The notes under the pieces: generated by a model
What the model was told of the DNA's origin: nothing
The model's input: only the letters and a program-made list of their open reading frames with translations
Databases searched by the model: none
Part shown: positions 1 through 6,865 of the stretch, in pieces
How positions within the stretch are numbered: position 1 is the stretch's first letter
Layout of the letters: each line of letters begins with the position of its first letter
Made by a program: the position numbers and the translations under genes
Origin: Solimonas sp964507195
GTDB taxonomy: Bacteria > Pseudomonadota > Gammaproteobacteria > Nevskiales > Nevskiaceae
Length of the DNA: 6,865 nucleotides
NCBI GenBank assembly: GCA_964507195.1
Contig: CAZDPA010000201.1
Location: 1 to 6,865 of the forward strand
Direction: 5' to 3'

Positions 1-23
1 CACTCACCCGCCCAACACATGAC

Positions 24-4175
<4,152 letters not shown>

Positions 4176-4181
4176 GGCGTT

Positions 4182-4187
4182 ACCTCT
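4182..4187 (-). promoter_or_regulatory. rpoB ribosome binding site
   Basis: AGAGGT on the transcript, six bases before the ATG at 4175. It decides the rpoB start: the in-frame upstream ATG (4232) lies in repeat sequence and would add a non-conserved 19-residue extension, whereas the protein from 4175 begins MAYSFTEKKRIRKDF, like E. coli beta. Confidence 0.85.
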
Positions 4188-4199
4188 GTGTACAGCTTT

Positions 4200-4270
4200 G
4201 GGAATCGGGAATCGGGAATCGGGAATTCGCAACGCGGCGTGCCGCTACGAAATCACGATTCCCCATTCTC
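4200..4270. repeat. GGGAATC tandem/inverted heptamer repeat upstream of rpoB
   Basis: On the plus strand four tandem heptamers (GGGAATC three times, then GGGAATT; 4200-4227) are mirrored by inverted units GATTCCC (4257-4263) and a degenerate CATTCTC (4264-4270). A small central hairpin GCGGC-GT-GCCGC lies at 4234-4245. The architecture resembles the array at 5507-5569 but with a different unit and an incomplete right arm. Such strings are common between genes in Xanthomonadaceae and often produce spurious N-terminal extensions. Here they extend the rpoB frame by 19 residues rich in Arg, Pro, Ser and Phe. The element lies between the attenuator and the rpoB ribosome binding site. Confidence 0.88.
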
Positions 4271-4284
4271 GCTTCCGGATAAAC

Positions 4285-4327
4285 GCGCAAAACCCTGGCC
4301 GGAGAGGACTCCGGCCAGGCTTTGCGC
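4285..4327 (-). terminator. Probable partial terminator (attenuator) between rplL and rpoB
   Basis: The transcript forms CCTGGCCGGAG-TCCT-CTCCGGCCAGG, a perfect 11-base-pair GC-rich stem with a four-base loop (4319-4294), followed by GTTTT. A further seven-base outer stem, GCGCAAA with TTTGCGC (4327-4321 with 4291-4285), extends it across a small asymmetric bulge and would absorb the T-run. The stem starts 25 bases after the rplL stop. In E. coli a leaky terminator at the same place lets only a fraction of polymerases continue into rpoB. The short T-run here suits partial rather than full termination. The hairpin is certain; its termination efficiency is inferred. Confidence 0.8.
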
Positions 4328-4352
4328 AACGGAAGCAAGACGTAACAACGTC

Positions 4353-4727
4353 TTACTTGAGGTCGGCCTTGCCGCCAGCCTCTTCCAGCTTCTTCTTCAT
4401 GTCGTCGGCAGTCTTCTTGTCGACGCCTTCCTTCACGGTCTGCGGGGCGCCTTCGACCAGGTCCTTGGCTTCCTTCAGACCCAGGCCGGTCAGCTCGCGC
4501 ACGACCTTGATGACGCCGACCTTCTTCGCAGCGTCGATGCCGGAGAGAACGACCGTGAATTCGGTCTGCTCTTCAACAGCAGCGGCAGCCGGGCCGGCAG
4601 CAGCAGCAGCGGCAACCGGAGCCGCGGCGGTGACGCCAAACTTGTCTTCCATCATCTTGACCAGGTCGACGACGTCCATCACGGACATCTTCGAGATCGC
4701 GTCAAGAATTTCTTCTTTCGTTGCCAT
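4353..4727 (-). CDS. rplL: 50S ribosomal protein L7/L12
   Basis: 124 residues (E. coli 121), ATG at 4727, TAA stop. Three parts are visible. The N-terminal dimerisation helices (1-32) contain MSVMDVVDLVKMMEDKFGV. A flexible Ala/Pro/Gly hinge (about 33-51) includes a run of six alanines. The C-terminal factor-binding domain (about 54-124) has KVGVIKVVRELTGLGLKEAK at 69-88, then DLVEGAP. This domain recruits EF-Tu, EF-G, IF2 and release factors and stimulates their GTP hydrolysis. It is the only ribosomal protein present in multiple copies, attached through L10 encoded just upstream. The probable partial terminator after it would keep expression of rpoB below that of the stalk proteins. Composition and length are normal for the family. 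Confidence 0.99.
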   Translation of the reverse strand: MATKEEILDAISKMSVMDVVDLVKMMEDKFGVTAAAPVAAAAAAGPAAAAVEEQTEFTVVLSGIDAAKKVGVIKVVRELTGLGLKEAKDLVEGAPQTVKEGVDKKTADDMKKKLEEAGGKADLK

Positions 4728-4802
4728 GTTTCAAATACTCCAATAAAGTGTGAAAAAGCCTAGCTTTTATAACGCCAGTCTTTTGGTAACAGATGTCAAC
4801 GC
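4728..4802 (-). other. rplJ-rplL spacer with weak AT-rich hairpin
   Basis: This 75-base gap is notably AT-richer than its surroundings. The transcript contains AAAAGC-UAG-GCUUUU (4768-4754), a six-base-pair AT-rich hairpin followed by one further U. It is too weak for a confident terminator call. The rplL Shine-Dalgarno GGAG (4738-4741) lies ten bases before the ATG, a slightly long spacing. The high demand for L12 (several copies per ribosome) makes an unstructured, AT-rich initiation region plausible, but that is inference. Confidence 0.35.
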
Positions 4803-5333
4803 TTAAGCGCTTGCGCCCTTCTGGTCAGCAACGGCCTTGACCGTGCGAACAAACTGGGCGGTGGGTTCTGCCAAGGTACGAACGAGCTTGGTGACCGGTG
4901 CCTGCAGCGTGCCCATGAGGATGGCCAGAGCCTGATCCTTGGTGGGCAGCGTGGCGAGCTTGTCGAGATCCTTGGCACCGTACAGCTTGCCACCGACCGC
5001 AACAGCCTTGACGACCATCACTTCGTTTGTTTTGACAAACTCCTTGATCAGACGCCCAACCGCACCCGGATCCTCCAGAGAGAACCCGAGAACGAGCGGG
5101 CCGACCAGCGCAGGGGTCAGGCACTCGAATTCAGTGCCTTCCACCGCCCGACGGGCCAGCGTGTTCTTGACCACGTGCAGATAGACGCCGCTTGCGCGGG
5201 CCTTCGAACGCAGTTCGTCGAACTTGCCAGCCGACAGGCCGCGGTACTCGGTTGCAACTGCCGAGAGCGCGCGCTTGGCGACTTCGTTGACTTCCGCAAC
5301 CAGGGCCTTCTTGTCATCCAGCCTGAGAGCCAT
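4803..5333 (-). CDS. rplJ: 50S ribosomal protein L10 (stalk base)
   Basis: 176 residues against 165 in E. coli. The start ATG at 5333 is preceded by AGGAG at five bases; the stop is TAA. The N-terminal rRNA-binding domain shows MALRLDDKKALVAEV at 1-15, GVYLHVVKNTLARRAVEGT at 49-67 and VGPLVLGFS at 77-85, all close to E. coli. L10 anchors the L7/L12 dimers to 23S rRNA next to L11. The C-terminal helix that carries L12 dimers is 11 residues longer than in E. coli. It shows an 11-residue period: LQAPVTKLVRT (143-153), LAEPTAQFVRT (154-164), VKAVADQKGAS (165-175). This may provide a third L12 dimer site. rplL follows after 75 bases, as expected for a co-transcribed, co-regulated pair. Confidence 0.98.
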   Translation of the reverse strand: MALRLDDKKALVAEVNEVAKRALSAVATEYRGLSAGKFDELRSKARASGVYLHVVKNTLARRAVEGTEFECLTPALVGPLVLGFSLEDPGAVGRLIKEFVKTNEVMVVKAVAVGGKLYGAKDLDKLATLPTKDQALAILMGTLQAPVTKLVRTLAEPTAQFVRTVKAVADQKGASA

Positions 5334-5505
5334 CAGAACTCCTAGTCGCTACTTCCATAAAAGAGCACTTCGCCGATTGGCTCTGCGCCCACCTTTACGG
5401 TGTCTCCACCGTCTGCGTATGCGGTCTTGCGACCTTTAATCTCCGGGCTCATGCCCTTGCCACATACGGTCTTTGACGTGGGGCTTTCGCCACACTTCAA
5501 AACTG
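5334..5505 (-). promoter_or_regulatory. Structured rplJ leader, candidate L10(L12) autoregulatory element
   Basis: The transcript upstream of rplJ contains successive compact hairpins. GUGUGGC-GAAA-GCCCCAC (5495-5478) has one U-C mismatch. GGGC-AUGA-GCCC is at 5456-5445, GGUC-GCAA-GACC at 5434-5423, and ACGGUG-GAGA-CACCGU at 5412-5397 has a perfect six-base-pair stem. Last comes AGAGC...GCUCU (5384-5362), followed by UUU. Three of the loops are GNRA tetraloops, typical of real structured RNA. In E. coli the L10-L12 complex binds the rplJ leader and represses rplJ and rplL translation; position and structure suggest the equivalent here. The rplJ Shine-Dalgarno AGGAG (5339-5343) lies five bases before the ATG. 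I could not find a convincing sigma-70 promoter. Hairpins are seen; the L10 role is inferred. Confidence 0.6.
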
Positions 5506-5506
5506 C

Positions 5507-5569
5507 TGTGAGGGGTGAGGGGTGAAAGGTGAGGCGCAACGCCTCACCCCTATCGCCTCACGCCTCACG
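5507..5569. repeat. Symmetric 4+4 heptamer array (GGTGAGG family) between rplA and rplJ
   Basis: On the plus strand four tandem heptamers, TGTGAGG, GGTGAGG, GGTGAAA, GGTGAGG (5507-5534), lead to a seven-base centre CGCAACG (5535-5541). Four inverted heptamers follow: CCTCACC, CCTATCG, CCTCACG, CCTCACG (5542-5569). The element is thus nine seven-base blocks in mirror order. The core 5528-5548 is a perfect nine-base-pair stem with a three-base loop. In the minus-strand transcript that stem is followed by only UUU, so it may act as a weak attenuator or an RNA-end stabiliser. It starts three bases after the rplA stop. Heptamer repeats of this kind are frequent between genes in Xanthomonadaceae. 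Function here is unknown. Confidence 0.88.
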
Positions 5570-5572
5570 AAT

Positions 5573-6268
5573 TCATTCCGGCAACGAACCGACGTCGACG
5601 CGCAGGCCAGGGCCCATCGTCGAAGACAGCGTGACCTTCTTGATGTAGATGCCCTTCGACGTCGACGGCTTGGCCTTGCGGATGTCACGCACGACGGCGA
5701 GCAGGTTGTCCTTGATCTTGTCGGCGTCGAACGCAGCGGCGCCGACCGAACAATGGACGATGCCGGCCTTGTCGGTGCGGAACTTGGCCATACCGGCCTT
5801 GGCGTTCTTGACTGCGGTGGCGACATCCGGGGTGACCGTACCGGTCTTCGGGTTCGGCATCAGGCCGCGAGGACCGAGCACCTGACCCAGCGCACCGACG
5901 ACGCGCATTGCGGCCGGTTCGGCAATGACCACCTGGTAGCTGAGGTCGCCGCCCTTCATCGCGGCAGCGAGGTCGTCCATGCCGACAGCATCGGCACCGG
6001 CAGCCTTGGCTTCCTCAGCCTTGGCGCCCTGGGCGAACACCGCAACGCGAACCGACTTGCCCGAACCATGCGGCAACACGGTCGAACCGCGCACGTTCTG
6101 GTCGGACTTCTTGGCATCAATGCCGAGATTGATCGACAGATCGATCGACTCCTTGAACTTGGCGGTGGCGCATTCCTTGGCCAGGGCAATCGCCTGGTCC
6201 AGATCGTAAACCTTGCCTTCCTTGACCTTGGCGACAATGGCCTTCTGACGCTTGCTGATCTTTGCCAT
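5573..6268 (-). CDS. rplA: 50S ribosomal protein L1
   Basis: 231 residues, about the usual bacterial length (E. coli 234). The ATG at 6268 lies three bases after the rplK stop; its Shine-Dalgarno GGAG (6278-6281) sits within the last codons of rplK, so the pair is probably translationally coupled. The L1 signature LGPRGLMPNPKTGTVT is at residues 131-146, FRTDKAGIVHC at 163-173 and the conserved end STMGPGLRVD at 216-225. Domain I is formed by both termini, with domain II inserted at roughly 68-160. L1 binds 23S rRNA to form the mobile L1 stalk that helps release deacylated tRNA from the E site. In E. coli it also represses its own operon. The TGA stop (5573-5575) is followed three bases later by the heptamer array. 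Confidence 0.98.
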   Translation of the reverse strand: MAKISKRQKAIVAKVKEGKVYDLDQAIALAKECATAKFKESIDLSINLGIDAKKSDQNVRGSTVLPHGSGKSVRVAVFAQGAKAEEAKAAGADAVGMDDLAAAMKGGDLSYQVVIAEPAAMRVVGALGQVLGPRGLMPNPKTGTVTPDVATAVKNAKAGMAKFRTDKAGIVHCSVGAAAFDADKIKDNLLAVVRDIRKAKPSTSKGIYIKKVTLSSTMGPGLRVDVGSLPE

Positions 6269-6271
6269 GGC

Positions 6272-6677
6272 TTACTTCTCCACCACATCAACGCCCATGC
6301 TGCGGGCGGAACCGGCGATCATGAGGCAGGCGGCATCGAGGCTGCCGGCATTGAGGTCCGCCATTTTCAGCTTGGCGATCTCCTCAATCTGGGCGCGGGT
6401 GATCTTGCCGACCTTCTTGGTGTTCGGCGTGGCCGAACCCGAAGCCAGACCGATCGCCTTCTTGATCAGAACGGCCGCCGGCGGCGNNNNNNNNNNCCGT
6501 GATCACGACTGGCGTCGCAATGCCCGGCTCCATCTTCTGGGTCGCGGCGTTGAACTCTTTGCAGAACGCCATGATGTTGACGCCAGCCTGACCAAGGGCT
6601 GGACCGACCGGCGGAGCCGGGTTGGCCTTACCTGCAGGAATCTGCAGTTTGATGTAGGCCGTTACTTTCTTAGCCAT
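6272..6677 (-). CDS. rplK: 50S ribosomal protein L11 (interrupted by an assembly gap)
   Basis: ATG at 6677 follows AGGAG at a six-base spacing; TAA is at 6272-6274. The first 60 residues (MAKKVTAYIK to TPVVIT) contain the L11 signature PPVGPALGQAGVNIM at 22-36. After the Ns the last 70 residues resume at PPAAVLIKKA in another frame and end SMGVDVVEK. The N-terminal domain interacts with elongation factors and stringent-response machinery; the C-terminal domain binds the 23S GTPase-associated region beside L10. Aligned with E. coli L11, 13 residues are missing. One flanking base on the left and two on the right belong to them, so the gap should be 36 bases, giving a 143-residue protein (E. coli 142). 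The apparent frameshift is therefore an assembly artefact, not a pseudogene. Confidence 0.96.
6487..6496. other. Assembly gap (ten Ns) inside rplK
   Basis: A run of exactly ten Ns. The codons before and after it lie in different frames; an in-frame join needs a multiple of three, and comparison with E. coli L11 predicts 36. Ten is probably a placeholder length. Beside it, 6474-6485 is a perfect 12-base GC-only palindrome (GCCGCCGGCGGC), which could have hindered sequencing or assembly. Confidence 0.97.
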
Positions 6678-6691
6678 GTTTGACTCCTAGT

Positions 6692-6716
6692 GGGTACAAG
6701 CGCCTTGCGGCTCCCC
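6692..6716 (-). promoter_or_regulatory. Candidate L1-binding leader of rplK
   Basis: The rplK leader transcript reads GGGGAGCC-GCAA-GGC-GCUUGUA-CCC. GCC and GGC close a GCAA (GNRA) tetraloop. GGG and CCC form an outer stem, with an asymmetric internal loop (GA on one side, GCUUGUA on the other). It ends just upstream of the rplK Shine-Dalgarno AGGAG (6684-6688, six bases before the ATG). In E. coli the L1 protein represses rplK-rplA translation by binding a two-helix, internal-loop structure in this same place that imitates its 23S rRNA site. The structure is visible; assignment as the L1 site is inference from position and shape. Confidence 0.5.
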
Positions 6717-6725
6717 GGTGTGTAA

Positions 6726-6764
6726 CGTGAGGGGGCGAGGCGCGCAGCGCCTCACTCCCTCACC
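6726..6764. repeat. Palindromic heptamer repeat between nusG and rplK
   Basis: On the plus strand, left-arm units CGTGAGG (6726-6732) and GGCGAGG (6734-6740) face right-arm units CCTCACT (6750-6756) and CCTCACC (6758-6764), around the short centre CGCGCAGCG. One extra base separates the units on each side. In the minus-strand transcript this folds as a stem of up to 17 positions with one A-C mismatch and one G-U pair, closed by a three-base loop. No T-run follows, so it is not a classical terminator. It shares its unit with the larger array at 5507-5569. The right arm supplies the nusG stop codon. Confidence 0.8.
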
Positions 6765-6865
6765 CTTTCTCGACCTGCGAGAATTCCAGCTCGACGGGCG
6801 TTGAACGCCCGAAGATCAGAACCGCGACACGCAGGCGGTTCTTGTCGTAATTGACTTCCTCGACC
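6760..6865 (-). CDS. nusG: NusG transcription factor, C-terminal end (partial)
   Basis: The last 34 codons and TGA stop (6760-6762) of an open frame that enters from the right edge. The translation contains VEEVNYDKNRLRV, then IFGRSTPVELEFSQVEKG, the typical end of the NusG KOW domain. In E. coli this domain contacts Rho or the S10 subunit of the leading ribosome, while the missing N-terminal domain binds RNA polymerase. Position directly upstream of rplK matches the usual secE-nusG-rplK order. The gene is cut by the window edge, not visibly broken. Its stop codon lies inside the outer arm of the inverted repeat that follows it. The identity is firm although only about a fifth of the protein is present. 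Confidence 0.95.
   Translation of the reverse strand, partial: VEEVNYDKNRLRVAVLIFGRSTPVELEFSQVEKG

Noticed and set aside
1..23. Search for the rpoC start or a terminator after rpoB
   Set aside because: Only 23 bases remain after the stop; no start codon with a ribosome binding site or complete hairpin is visible.
4176..4232. Upstream in-frame ATG extending RpoB by 19 residues
   Set aside because: The extension is encoded by the GGGAATC repeat, is absent from RpoB proteins such as that of E. coli, and a proper ribosome binding site precedes the ATG at 4175.
4766..4799. TTGACA and TATAAA on the minus strand upstream of rplL, resembling a sigma-70 promoter
   Set aside because: The spacer is 22 bases, well outside the usual 16-18, and no better-spaced -10 element is present.
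5342..5452. 36-codon minus-strand frame in the rplJ leader whose TAG overlaps the rplJ Shine-Dalgarno (possible leader peptide)
   Set aside because: Only about 58 percent of its third codon positions are G or C, far below the strongly GC-ending neighbours; its ATG sits in a hairpin loop with no well-spaced ribosome binding site. The sequence is better explained as structured RNA.
6272..6677. rplK as a pseudogene because of a frame change
   Set aside because: The frame change coincides exactly with the N run, and both halves match L11 in full on either side, so it is an assembly artefact.

Overview
The window is a stretch of the conserved ribosomal-protein/RNA-polymerase gene cluster, read entirely on the minus strand. 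In transcript order (right to left) it holds the 3' end of nusG, then rplK (L11), rplA (L1), rplJ (L10), rplL (L7/L12) and rpoB (RNA polymerase beta). All genes are core housekeeping genes. I see no transposase, phage, CRISPR, defence or tRNA/rRNA gene, and no undescribed protein system. No stretch longer than 300 bases lacks a gene.

The organism is most likely a gammaproteobacterium of the Xanthomonadaceae/Lysobacteraceae (Xanthomonas, Lysobacter, Luteimonas and relatives). Three things point there: high GC with strongly GC-ending codons, close RpoB, L1, L10 and L11 similarity to gammaproteobacterial proteins together with a 1383-residue RpoB (E. coli has 1342), and intergenic tandem GGGAATC and GGTGAGG heptamers of a kind common in that family. 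Genus cannot be resolved by reading.

Layout on the minus strand: nusG tail (6865-6760); an 82-base gap with a palindromic heptamer repeat and a candidate L1-binding leader; rplK (6677-6272), interrupted by a run of ten Ns that cannot be the true gap length; rplA (6268-5573), three bases after rplK; a 239-base gap with a large palindromic heptamer array and then a highly structured rplJ leader; rplJ (5333-4803); a 75-base gap; rplL (4727-4353); a 177-base gap with a strong hairpin plus short T-run (probable partial terminator) and a GGGAATC repeat; rpoB (4175-24). The first 23 bases lie beyond the rpoB stop, where rpoC would be expected next but is not reached.

Functionally, L11, L10 and L7/L12 build the GTPase-associated centre and stalk of the 50S subunit, L1 forms the mobile L1 stalk, NusG couples and modulates transcription, and beta is half of the RNA polymerase catalytic core. 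In E. coli L1 represses rplK-rplA, L10-L12 represses rplJ-rplL, and a partial terminator between rplL and rpoB lowers polymerase output relative to ribosomal proteins. The gaps here contain plausible counterparts of all three controls. The most interesting points are the symmetric heptamer arrays in three of the gaps, an L10 C-terminal helix longer by one 11-residue repeat (possible third L12 dimer site), a small internal duplication in an RpoB insertion, and the mis-sized assembly gap in rplK.
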